Shown in pieces: positions 44,880 to 61,820 of a DNA stretch of 64,000 nucleotides. A program made the translations under genes and the position numbers. Each line of letters opens with the position of its first letter. The stretch's first letter is position 1. Below the pieces are notes generated by a model. The model searched no databases. It worked only from the letters and a program-made list of their open reading frames with translations, and was not told the origin of the DNA. This stretch comes from Plantago elongata. Lineage: Eukaryota; Streptophyta; Magnoliopsida; Lamiales; Plantaginaceae. The DNA lies in the NCBI GenBank assembly GCA_036897095.1, contig JAYMSP010000018.1:1-64000 (forward strand), written 5' to 3'.

Positions 44880-46460
44880 AGACCAATCAGAAACAAACTC
44901 TACAGTAATATTCAATATCAATCAATTCAGCTCAGCTCTGCTCTTCCTTTTCTTCTTCTTCTTCTTGTTGCTGTTGTAATATTCTTGTTATTATCAATTG
45001 CTGATATTCCACAAAGAAAGAAAGAAAGTCAACTCCTCTGTAATGATCTGTTTGACTGAGAAGGCTTATGGTAAGTCTTATATGTTTGTTCCTTATAGTA
45101 AGGATTACAATCGATTATGATCGATTGCGATTGATCGAGCATTAATGGAGGATGGAAGAAGAAAAAAGTTGGAGAGTATTGAGATTTGCATACAAATACT
45201 GCTAGCAAGGAAGCAAGTTGGGTTGAATCGGATGAAGCTGAAACGGATGGAGTAGACAGGCCGCTAGTATAATTCTGAAAATTCTTAGTAACTACGTGTG
45301 AAACAGAAAACTCAGTTAGAACAATGAACAAAAAAAGTCAGTCTTAGCTGAAAATCAAAATTCAGTCGATCAGGTGATGGGGCATATGGTTCAGAATATA
45401 AGCTCTGCTTGTTGAAAGAACCAACTTTCATCATACATGTCTCTACACATGATATTGTAATTAATTCTGTTATTACCAAGTCAAGTCAAACAACGTGTGT
45501 AGAAATAAACCAGAGAACATGCAGGCCCTCTTGTCCAATCCAGTCAAAGTCAATTGCCCGCCAACCGTTCCTTCAACTATCCGTTATTATTTTTTTTTTA
45601 ATTTTTTTCTTTCAAGTATAAAAACTAGTTCTCAACTATCCCTCTACTAAGAGTGTAACACTTATATTATTAAATTCAATCTATTTCAATTCAAATTCAT
45701 AATTCAGTTTAGATCCATTCATTTCACCATACAAAGACGACACGATATATAAAATTCATTCAAATCAATTTAGATCCACTCAATTCAGTTCACCATACAT
45801 AAACACACGATATAATCTAATGATATAGTAATACTTTAGTAGTTTTATATTCACCTTTTCATGACAATCTATCCTACCTCATTTACATTAGGTAAGTCAT
45901 TAATGTCAACCTATTAAAAATTCAAATAGTACCAATTATGATATTTAAATTGTACTCCTTCTTAACATAAAAGTTAAGTTCAACTAAAAACACACGAGAA
46001 AATACACAAATCAAACCACAGCTAGTTGCATTATTATTTGCATTAAATTGGGAAAATAAAGTACCTATATATAGCAGATGTAAAAATGCATCCCTACACA
46101 TTCCACATATTTTTTTATGTACGTTTTCATTTTTCACATCTCACTCATGTATTACAATAAGATTTTTATTATGTATTACAATAAGATTTTTATTATGTGC
46201 CTTGAGTCTTGACTCTTGATGGGAGGTAGCATTTAACTTATGGTAAAAAGAAAATTCCAAGTACTACTTAGTATATTAGCAAGCTCTAAGCTGCTAGATC
46301 TTAGCATTGTGCCAATATTCACCTCGATACCTTTACTATATATCTCATGTTTTCTGATTTTCTGCTTTATCCTGCACCAATTTAACTTGTACTGGTGTAC
46401 AGATAGTCTGATAGATTCATAGCACTGTGGTAATGTATTGTATCGTATTTGCAATTCCTC
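44880..46460. other. Spacer between the kinase and alanyl-tRNA synthetase genes
   Basis: It contains the kinase promoter and leader (TTCTTCTTCTTCTTC tract near 44955) and the 3' flank of the synthetase gene. A direct repeat with AATTTAGATCCACTC/AGTTTAGATCCATTC and CACCATAC at 45700-45800, and a 24-bp tandem repeat at 46147-46194, are the only structures noted. Confidence 0.5.
46147..46194. repeat. 24-bp tandem repeat, two copies
   Basis: Two exact copies of the unit beginning ATGTATTACAATAAGATTTT. Confidence 0.9.
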
Positions 46461-46465
46461 TAATT

Positions 46466-51892
<5,427 letters not shown>

Positions 51893-52099
51893 TTTATCCT
51901 ATACCCCTTTACTTTTCGGCCTTCTGCTCTATATACTTCTTCCTCTGAAACAACAGGAGGAAGATACAGTGAGTAGTACGAGATGAAGATGAAGAAGAAG
52001 AAGAAGAGTTTTCTTCTTGTCTTGTTTTGTTTTTGTTTCATTTTCGGCCTGGATAAGCCTTTCTCCCTCCCCTTCCCGCATCCACACGAATCCATCCAC

Positions 52100-53320
52100 C
52101 ATTATCACTTGGATTAAGGATTTCAGGACACTTGGCCCGGATTGACCAGGTTCGGAGTGGACCGGACTTTTAAATTATAAACTCTATATCACCTAAAAAA
52201 ATTTAAAATATTATTATTCATGTTTTATATCGATTGACACATTTAGTTCACTCTATACTTTTAAATTTTAACTCGTTTTATACGGCTTATTTAGTTTTAA
52301 TTTATAGTTTTTAAAAATCGCAGAACATCAATTTAAACTTATGTACATGTAGAATTTCTAGGTTAAATACTTAATATAAATAAAATGTGTTTTACATAAT
52401 TATTGCAATGCGTTTTAAAACGCTCGCATCTTTATATTTTTTAGACTTTTGATGATTTTCGATTACGCTCCCGCTCCAGTTTCTGCTCTCGTCCTTGCTC
52501 ACGCTTCAGGTTAGCTAGTAACAACATATTTAAAATGGGTGCAGCTCGGTCGGACACTTATATTCGGATGGTTTCGGATTGGACTTGTTCATAAATAAAT
52601 AATATTTTTAACTACCAAATTCAACTGCTTAAGACAAAAATCGACAATGACTAGGGGACTGATTGGTATAGAATTTGAGTGGCGTTTTCAATTAAAATTG
52701 AGTTTTTTTTATAAAATGTTCGATTTTGAGTGAGAATTGGCCGCTTCAGCGTTATAACAAACAGGGTCTAGAATAGATTAACAACATAGGAGGTGAGGTG
52801 GCGCAACGTACATTATGAGATGAAGAGGTGGAGTGGCAGGATGTGGGGTTGAGGTGGATGATGTCCATGTGCACTCGGCATGAAAAGATATAGAGCTTAT
52901 TAATTTATGAATACCACCATCTACGTATCTAGAGTAGCACCATCCATAATTCACGTATACAATTCATCTTTTCACTTATTGTGTTGTGGTATCCGCTGTG
53001 AGGATGAAGGTGAATGAATGTGAGACAATGAGTAATTGGTTTGGGTATTAGGGTAAATCATGAAATATTTATGCATTTTAATTTTGTAGGTCATTTCAGG
53101 TTGGACCGAAGAATTCTAGGCTTTGACCCCAACAGGCCAGACTTCGAAATGGGAAATAATGCAGACCTGAGACCGAAGCGAGAAACACGGTATGAGTAAA
53201 AAATTGGTTATATTACTAATGATCAACCCGTACATGCACTTATAAACGTATGAAGCAAAGGGTGGAGGTACTAAAGGATAACGCGTAAATTATGTCAAAT
53301 CGAACAGCAAAACAACGTTC
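52100..53320. other. Intergenic DNA, no gene recognised
   Basis: 5' flank of alanyl-tRNA synthetase passing into DNA that may belong to the Helitron relic at 53320. No motif was recognised between 52200 and 53300. Confidence 0.4.
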
Positions 53321-54205
53321 TTCAAATGCTCCATTTGACAGTAAGAGTGGTATTCGGTGGAAACTTTAGACAAATGCTACAAGTTATTTCCGAAGGAAGT
53401 AGACATTACATAGTTCATGCATCATTATATTCATCTAAGGCTATATATATGGAGCAGTTGTCAAATGTTGAGATTAATCAGGAACATGAGCTTACATGTA
53501 TGTACATTGGCATATATATTATATAATTTTTAATTATTATATATTATTTCTTTGCATTGTTCCGAAGACCTATATATATTCCAGTGGCCAACATTTATAC
53601 CCATGTTGTGTACTTAGAAGGTTTCTAATATTGATTAAAATATATTTTGTATACATTTTGGCAGTTCTCCAACTGATGTTGAGAGTATGAGGAAGTTTAC
53701 AAGGTGGATTTGCACGCTGGAGATGGAAAAATTGACATGTAAAATGATGCACGCTGGAGATGGAAAAATTGACATGCAAAATGATGGGAGGTTTCAAATT
53801 GCCGGATGACATACTCGTTAGGGGTGGATCAGATCCAGTGGCAACTATGGTAAATAGTACATATCCTTAACTGGTTTATTACATCGGTGGTAGTTAGTAC
53901 TTTAATTTAGAATAGAATCATCCTTGCTCCCATCAATGAGACTGTCCAATATACAAATGGTTGTGTAGTGTCAGTTGTTGAATTCTTACAACATTTACTC
54001 TAACGGTGATGACATTGTGAATTGCGAAGATGTCTAAATTTTGGATTCCTGAATACAAACAGGACGTGTAGGAGTCCAAGTCACATAATTTATCTGGAGA
54101 TTTGATGTCCCCATAATGCTTTTGAGGAATATTAGTCGGTTGGAGTTATGTAATGCCACCCGATTGGTTATCACTACCATTGAAATACATATCATCGAGG
54201 TAAAT
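53320..54205 (+). pseudogene. Helitron helicase C-terminal relic
   Basis: Several short reading-frame pieces match, in order, the Pif1-like helicase of plant Helitron RepHel proteins: VRVVFGGNFRQMLQVISEGS (53340s), AGDGKIDMQNDG (about 53757), LPDDILV...DPVATMVNSTYP (about 53799-53870), NRIILAPINETV (about 53915) and LRNISRLELCNATRL (about 54122). The pieces lie in different frames with stops, so the gene is dead. A 37-bp tandem duplication (53712-53785) adds to the damage. The HUH endonuclease part and the Helitron ends are not seen. The piece stops within 20 bp of the LINE tail at 54226, so the LINE probably inserted into it. Confidence 0.75.
53712..53785. repeat. 37-bp tandem duplication inside the Helitron relic
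   Basis: Two copies of the unit beginning GCACGCTGGAGATGG, with one difference (TGTAAAA / TGCAAAA). Confidence 0.9.
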
Positions 54206-54225
54206 ATATGATGGTAATAAGGTTC

Positions 54226-57200
54226 TTTTTTTTATGCTGAAAAAGATATATTAATAAAGGCTTAAATGCAAGAGTCATCCCCTAAAATGGAAATTACAGA
54301 AATTGCAGGGTTATGCCATAGCTTTTCGCCAAATTTCCTATCGCAAACTAGTTGAGCTAGGTGGTCAGCGTAGGTGTTCACTGATCTTTGTATCTTGATG
54401 AGCTTGATCTCCCACGGTTTGTGAAGAAGGGCCTTGCAACGTTCCACTTTGTCCAATACTTTCGGTGGTGGCTACTCTGTTTCCGTAATCCATTGGAATA
54501 TATCTTGTGAATCAGTTTCCGTGAGGAGTTTTGATATTCGTTGTTTCCAAGCCAACATTAATCCCTTGAGTAAACTTCGGAGCTCTGTATCATCTACAGA
54601 CGGGTTGCGGACTGTTTTCGTAAATCCCCATATCCATTTTCTTTCCCAGGCTCGTAGAACGCCTCCAATAGAAACAACGTTATGTTCCGGTTTACAAATT
54701 CCATCTACATTAAGCTTAAACCAGCCTACCTTTGGTCATGTCTAACTATTGCAGATTTTTGTTTTATCTTTTGGATGCAGCTTCACATGAATCTCCCAAC
54801 TAAGTTGTTTAATCTTGAGAAGGAAGCCCTTGGTGTTCTCCACAGTTCCCCTAAGTATTTTGGCATTCCTTGATGTCCATATATTCCATATTGTTGTAGT
54901 GAATATTGCCAACCAAGAAGACAGGATATTCAACTTTGTTTCAAGAGACTCCACTATAGGCAGACATTAAACCACTGATCATCCGGGATGTTGATGAATT
55001 TGGTATATGCTTCCTTTGTCAAATTTATTTTCCAGATGGTTGTGGCATTGGTGCAGTCCCGTACGATGTGCAACATTGTTTCGTACATTTCTCCGCATTT
55101 TGTACAAGATGCATCATCCGTGAGCTTCCTTGTGCATCTCATGGAGTTGGTCACTAGTCGGTTTTGAATCGCAAGCCAAATAAAATGTTTATACTTATTT
55201 GGTATCTTACTTCGCCACAAGCATTTTCATTTGGGAGTGTGAGTTGTTTCCCTCCTATTACACTTGCTAAACGTGTGGTAAGAAGATTGGCATGTAAACT
55301 TCCCGGAGGCCGTCGAGTTCCACAAAATATTATCATTTACGTCTTCAATATTGATACTGGATTGTCCCAACTTATCTTGTAGATCCATCGGAATAGGAGT
55401 GTGTAATGCAGCAAAGTTCCAGGACCCATCTGGTTGTAGTTTTTTGTCCAAAGTGGTTTCATTGTCCCGTGGGTCTATAAAATTCATTCTCTTCCATAAA
55501 CCTTCATTCCCAAACCAATTATCTAGCCAAAACAGAATTTGCGCCCCATCTCCTACTTGCCATCGAAAGTTTGAGGCAAGTTCTTGCGCACATTTGAAGA
55601 TCTCCTTCCAAGTTGAGCTGTCGGATGGTCTAGTTCTGTAATGTAATATACTGGTGTTCTTGAGGTATTTTTGCTGCACCAAAGGTAACCACATAGTGTT
55701 GTCTTCCTTGAGCACTTTCCATACGATTTTAGAGAGCATGGAATCATATTTTCCCGGGTAGTTCTCAATCCATGTTCCCCAAGTTCCTTCGGTTGAATAA
55801 CTTGATTCTAGCCCATAAGGTGAAGTTTCCTCTGGGTTGGATCATTTGACCAAAGAAAGTTCATGTTTAACTGATCTAACTTAAACATTTTCCGAAAGCC
55901 AACTTGCTTGCATCTCATGTATAGAAATAGCAGAAGTTATTGATTGAATAAGTGTCAACCTTCCTGCCAATGTCAATAATTTTTGTTTCCAGCCCTCATA
56001 CTTCGAGGTAACCTTGTCGAAGAGATGGGCGAAATCGGCCCTTGTAGTTCGACCATGTCTAAGTGGAACACCGAGATATTTTCCTAAGTTAAAGGTTTGG
56101 CTAAATCTCAAGATTTCCACAATTTTTCGTTTGAGTGTGTGACCTCCTCTATTGGAAAAGTAAACTGTCGATTTCTGCAAGTTTAGATTCAAACCAGACA
56201 CCCCACATAATATGTCGATCACATTTCAAATGGTGGTGGCATCCTTCACCGTCGCTTTGCTCAAGAAGATTAAATCATCTGAAAATAGGATATGAGAGAA
56301 ATCCGATCCGTTTTTACATGGCTTTATTGGATTCCACTCCTTCCTTTAAGTTAACTCGGTCACCATATATGATAGCCTCTCAATGCAAAGTACGAATAGG
56401 TAAGGACTCAAAGGATCACCCTGTCGTAACTCACAACCACGCTTGATAGGTGTCAGTGGTTCTCCGCCCCATAATATTTGTGATGTGGAGCTCCGAACAC
56501 ATAACATGATTAGTCGAATTATCTTTTCAGGAAACTTGAATGCCACCAGTGTTCCTTCAAGAAGCTCCCAATTAACCCTGTCATAGGCCTTCTCCATATC
56601 GAGTTTCATAATCATACAACGCACTTTGTTCTTTTTCTTGGATCGAAGTGAATGAAGAATTTCCTGCATAACAAGATATTATCATGTGTACTACATCATT
56701 TGATGAAGCTGGATTGGCACATGGAGATTAGTTCCGGCATCAGATTGCGTAGTCTCAATATAAGGCACTTAGTTATGAACTTATTTAGCACATTACAAAG
56801 GGCTATTGGGCGACTCAGTGATTTTGCTGGGGTTTGGGATCTTGAAAATCAGACACACAAAAGGATTGCACATATTAATAGAAAAACTTCCATTACTTAC
56901 AAACGAATCTCCAATGATGTCCCAACACTTGTGATAGAAGCATGCTTGTATTCCGTCCAAACTTGGTGCCTTATGTGGGCTAGTGGACAAACTGCCTTTC
57001 GAATTTCATCAGCAGTGGGATCAACTTCCAGTTCAGCAGCTTCGCCATCCGTAAGATGTGCTTTGAGGTGGGAAATAGGTAGCGCAGTCCTGGTTCGAGC
57101 AGTAGAAGGAGAGAAAATCTGCTCGAAGTGTGCTCGGCCATGATCTTGCAAGATATTTTGATCCAGCTGCCATTCATTTTCAATAAGTAGCATATCAATT

Positions 57201-57640
57201 CGATTAACTCGCCTTTTGGCTAGTGTTTACTGGTGGAAGAACTTGGTGTTTGAGTCTCCCTCTTGTAGCCATTTAATCCTGGATTTTTGAAACCATAGCC
57301 TCTCTTCCTGTCTCAATACAATGTTATATTCGATAACGAGTTGTCGTTCGAGATTGACAAAAAATGAGCTAGAGTGTTGAGCTAGATATCTTTGTATCCC
57401 ATCAATACGTCCCTTGAGCTTGCGCTTTTTGTGGAATATGTTTCCAAACTTATCTTTATTCCAATGAAGCAGGATCTCATGAATACTCTTTATTGCTTGT
57501 TCGACCTCTCCATTCTGCTGCCATATTTCCCGTATTAACGACTTGCATTAGTCATTCACTAAACAAGCACTTTCGAATCTAAAAGGACGATTTTCGCTTC
57601 TTTTACAACCCCTCACAATGCATGATGATTAGATGATAGT
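54226..57640 (-). mobile_element. LINE (L1-like) ORF2 relic, 5'-truncated
   Basis: Read on the minus strand, from about 57620 the pieces give RPFRFESACL (linker after the endonuclease), KAPSLDGIQACFYHKCWDII, the reverse transcriptase blocks KLDMEKAYDRVNWELLEG, CELRQGDPLSPYLFVLC, FSDDLIFLSKA (the YxDD-box equivalent), GLNLNLQKS and GKYLGVPL, then a zf-RVT domain (RTRKL...C-x2-C...H) near 55100, and an RNase H-like end (VNTYADHLAQL) near 54330. It ends in an A tail (T run at 54226-54233 on plus) after AATATATCTTTTTCAGCAT. Several frameshifts and stops make it inactive. The endonuclease domain is missing, so the copy was truncated on insertion. Confidence 0.85.
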
Positions 57641-57649
57641 CAGAGTTCA

Positions 57650-58525
57650 AAGGTAAGGTTCATGTTGTTCAGGTGGTGTGTAAGACTGTGGCTCATGATT
57701 TAGCTATGATGATTAAACTGCAGTTTAAAAAACCCAATAGATTTGTTTGCACTGTACTCTCTAAATTGATTTCTATGTGATGATTTGATATTTGGATGTA
57801 GATTGGTGATTGACATGTTTATTCTGGATGGATGTTCCTTATGGGATATTACCTGCTGGTTCATTTGGTGCAATGTGCTTAGGTTTGCTATTTCTTTGGG
57901 TATTTTAGTTTCATTGTCCTTTCTTATTTTGGTTGATAGTCTATTTGGGACTTTTTAACGTTTGGTGGACAAGTGTAGTTTGCTGCAGCTTATTGGGAGT
58001 TTCTCATGACGATTTGCTGCAGATTCTTGGTCCTGTCTTGGTTCTGATTGTTGGAGGATGGGGGTGGTTGATTGTGTGTTTGAAGCCCTGGCGTGTGAGC
58101 ACATATGAAGAGGATATACTAAGGATTCACTTTTGGCTACTCTAGCCTTAATGCAACTTGGATCACAGTTTACTGGAGACCAATTGCGTGTAGACTGTAC
58201 GCAGTCTCCATTAGTGTAATAGAGGCAATTCCTGTAGAATCTGGGTTGTTGGTCTTTTGACTTGAGCTGTATTGATTTCTTTTGATTTCATTTACCCTTG
58301 TAATGATTCTTCCTTTTTCATATGGTAGGACAGACTTAATTGAGTGAGTTTCTCAGGAGATTAGTCTGAGTCCTTTTGCTATTAAATCCTAATATTTGGA
58401 TCTGTTAGGTAGGTTGTGATTTGTGGCTGTGTGCTTGTCAACTGTATTGGGGTATACCCCTCTGATATTTGTACTCCTTTGGTGTTCAATATTTTTTAAC
58501 TTTGTGCAAAAAAAAAAAAAAAAAC
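57650..58525 (+). mobile_element. Possible second LINE 3' end, plus strand
   Basis: The segment ends CAATATTTTTTAACTTTGTG then (CA)A18, the usual form of a plant LINE 3' end. Near 57690 a short frame reads KTVAHDLA, like the RNase H terminus of LINE ORF2. A processed-transcript insert is the alternative. Confidence 0.4.
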
Positions 58526-58529
58526 TAGT

Positions 58530-59080
58530 GTTTAATATTTTTATTAGACATACTTAAACATAGCTGCTTTATAACATTTATATTTTGCATTACAAAGATA
58601 TGTCTAAAACTCACAGATGGTCATATTAAAGATTTGTCATTATTGAAGATCGAGAAACTTCTAAGATCAAACTACAATTGCCTGAAAATATCAAAGTTTG
58701 CATATACCTTCAAATGACTTCATAAATAATGCTATGAATAATTTTATAGTGAATGAGTCTAATGTGTGAAATCCTCAATTAACTAAAAACCTGAGATTGC
58801 AGGTAAAATTTTAATTTTGAGGCTTTTATTTTGTTAAATTATGAACGATATAATTAATTAACATTAAATTTACATCATATGAAGTCAGAAAAATGCTTCA
58901 TTTCACGAAAACAATTCCCCACATGTTTTGGCGTAAACTTTGGTGGTGGGATGGAGGTACCAGAGCGATTTTTTTTTCTATTTCGCTAACATAAATTTCT
59001 CATATATTTTCACAATTTTATTTATGATCGGATGTAGGAGGGGATAGAGTGGATTCTAGGGGGATTGTGTGTCAAGTTGG
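58530..59080. other. AT-rich intergenic DNA
   Basis: Nothing recognised. Confidence 0.5.
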
Positions 59081-59084
59081 GTAC

Positions 59085-60110
59085 ATGTAAGCTTTTAAAT
59101 GGTCTACCCTCTACCTTACCCAACCTGAACCCACGAAAGACCCGTACATATGTAATGATGTTCGGGTACGGGTCGAGTATGTACCCGTACCCGTACCCGT
59201 ACAGAACCCAACAATCAGGTTCTAAACCCGACTTGAGCTACAAACCCCTTTAGGACCCGAACTCAACCCGATCTGGTACTTTTGTTTTGCCAATGAATAC
59301 TTCTTTTCCCATCTGAATAGAGCAGCAAACTGAAAACCAATGTTTACCCCAAAACAAAATTAAACACTCTCTCTTCTCTACTTTTAGACTGTCATTTATT
59401 CTGCTTGCCTAAGTCGCCTTTGTTGTTTGTAGTATCTGTCTCCCCAACTGAACACCAAGGGACCTCCGATTTTGATGATGGGGGACTGCCAAAAGATGGC
59501 GTAGGTCCAGCTCCCGCGAGCACCTTCAATTAAGGCAAGGAGGCGTTGTTGAAGCGTCTCCTAATTGAGGAAGGGGGAAACTACATGGAGGGTGGAGTGG
59601 TGTTGGTGGTCGCTCGTGATTTGGGGAGGCGCTGAGGAAGGAAGTGGAGGACTAGGAGTGGTGGTGATTCATGATTTGGAAGAGGCACTGATTGTGGTGA
59701 AATTGGGCTAGGAGGAGGATAGATCGGATTATCTGATGAAAGATTCCATCATCATGGCTTTTGATTTCAAATATGAACATTTAGTCTTCTATGGTTTACT
59801 TTACGAGTTCTACCCGACCCCTATCCATATATGTTATTAATTAACGGGTTGGGTACGGGTAAATGACCCAATAAGAAAATATTGGGGCTCTACCCATCGG
59901 GTACGGAACGGGTTTGGATAGGGTAGAACCCAATCCGTTTAAAAGCTTAGGTACGGGTCGAATTCAGACAGGTTTCTGTATGAGTTGGATTCGAGTTGGG
60001 TCTTAGTGTGTGTTTGATATTGGGCAGGGTGAGTTTTGGACGGAGCATGGGTATACCTGACTCAGACCTGACATAAATAGTTTATCGGGTTTTAACGGGT
60101 TGGGTCCTAT
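59085..60110. repeat. Region bounded by GGGTACGGGT / ACCCGTACCC words in both orientations
   Basis: The left part has GTACCCGTACCCGTACCCGT and many ACCCGAACC words. The right part (59815-60110) has the reverse forms GGGTACGGGT and GGGTTGGGT. AAGCTTTTAAATGG at 59090 mirrors CCGTTTAAAAGCTT at 59935. The inside (59280-59800) shows no clear ORF. It looks like a decayed transposon with inverted ends; family not assigned. Confidence 0.4.
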
Positions 60111-61820
60111 CCAATTACAAGTTTAGATACAACTACAAATTTTGTTTACAAAGTGGTGTTTGACAAACAATATATGGTAATTTTAAACCTACCACCTTAT
60201 AAACTCTGAAGACTTGAATATATACTTTATAATTAATTATTATTATTAGCACATTATGTTAGCTCTTTTTTAAATTTTATTTTACTGAAAATGATTGACT
60301 TTTAATTAACATTTTATATATATTTTTTTACATCCTCTTTGAATAATAAATATGTTGTATCGAGATATTTTTGTATATGTTTCTCTAATATTCGTCGAAT
60401 TTCGACGCCATAAACTAGTTGTAAAGAAAAGATAAAATAGGTGAAAGAATTACTTTTGAGTCTGGATGTAATTAAAAAATAAGGTCTAATTTTGGATGTC
60501 GATGTATTTATTTGAAATCTAGGTGTTTATTCGAAATAGCGGTCTAATTAAGTGGTACTAGATGTAATTTCCTTTCAATAAATGTAACTTCAAATATGTT
60601 GTTATTAATGTATCTTCTACTATAATTATACATTTATTATGCATTCCCTTTCAAGTAATACAATGCATTTAACTTTTAATTATTATTTACGAATTCTTAT
60701 AATCTACTATGTTTTTTTCTTTAAACTTTATTTTTATTAGAAGTTAAATATTTAGTAGCGGTGGTTTGGTAAAAAATCCAGAGGAGTCGGTACTTTTAGT
60801 TTATGAGTCTATAGCGATCTGTTCGTTTCAATACGCACTAATTCTGCATTTGATAGCTGATACTATTTCAAATCGGTTGTTTTCTTCTCCAGCACAAATC
60901 CTAAAACCTTCAGAAGAGAAAGGTGAAGGGATTGGGAAGTCCATGTATATCGTGTCACACGAGTCTGGTACAAATCGATTCCGATAATCGACGTGTTTTA
61001 CCGATCTAGCTAGCTCACTGTTACTACGGCAAGGTATTTTGTTCGATTCGCTTTTAGCCAATAAATTAACGTTTCCTGTATTGGTTGTCTCTTCATGTTT
61101 CTGTTCTGTTTTCTTTGATTAATCACATTCCATTTTTCTTGTTTTTTGCATAATTTTTAGATCTTGGAAGCTAAAAGGGTTTTAGGATTTAGTTTTCTGC
61201 TTCTCAATTAGTCATTCTTATCCTTTTTTTTTTTTTAATTTTATTAAGTCCATGTAATTAGCAAGGTTAGAAGTATATTAGATTAGGACTCAGTATACTT
61301 CTAACAAGCAATTCTATTGTAGTGAATTAGCTTTTACCTGGAGTTGAGTGATTGATCTTGTCAAGTACTTGATCTAAGCTTGCATCGCCAATTGTTTGTT
61401 AGAATTCAATGACCAAATATGTAAGTGTATGTTAATCGATGCAAACTGAGAAAGCAGTTTTGTTTTACTCTATCACCTCAGAGGCACTTTCCGGCCTCGC
61501 TAAACACAGAGTTTCTAGAGAGACTGTCTTTAGATAACTTATCTAGACGGACCTATATTGTCATGATAATTTTCATGTTATTAATTAAAACATCTATGTT
61601 GTTAATTAATAACATTGATAGTTTTATTGACAATGTAGTCAGTCTCTAGAGACTGTCTCTCAGGAGTCTTACTTATCTTAATATGATTTTTTTTTCTAAT
61701 CATATTCTAAGTTGAAATGTTGATTCTAGATAGGCTAATTCCCACACACTTAGTTTTCCTCGCAATTGAATTCTCAGTTCCTTGAGCTGACAACTCTTGT
61801 TTATCTGTGAAGTATAGAAG
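60111..61820. other. 5' flank and likely leader of the P5A ATPase gene
   Basis: 60110-60760 is AT-rich with nothing recognised. 60770-61030 is less AT-rich and could be a noncoding leader exon ending at a GT site near 61031 (GGCAAG|GTATTTTG). The repeat AGAGACTGTCTTTAGA / AGAGACTGTCTCTCAG at 61518 and 61645 is a small direct repeat. Confidence 0.4.

Noticed and set aside
57933-58145. 70-codon plus ORF with hydrophobic stretches
   Set aside because: It lies in the probable 3' part of a LINE-like insert and matches no family.
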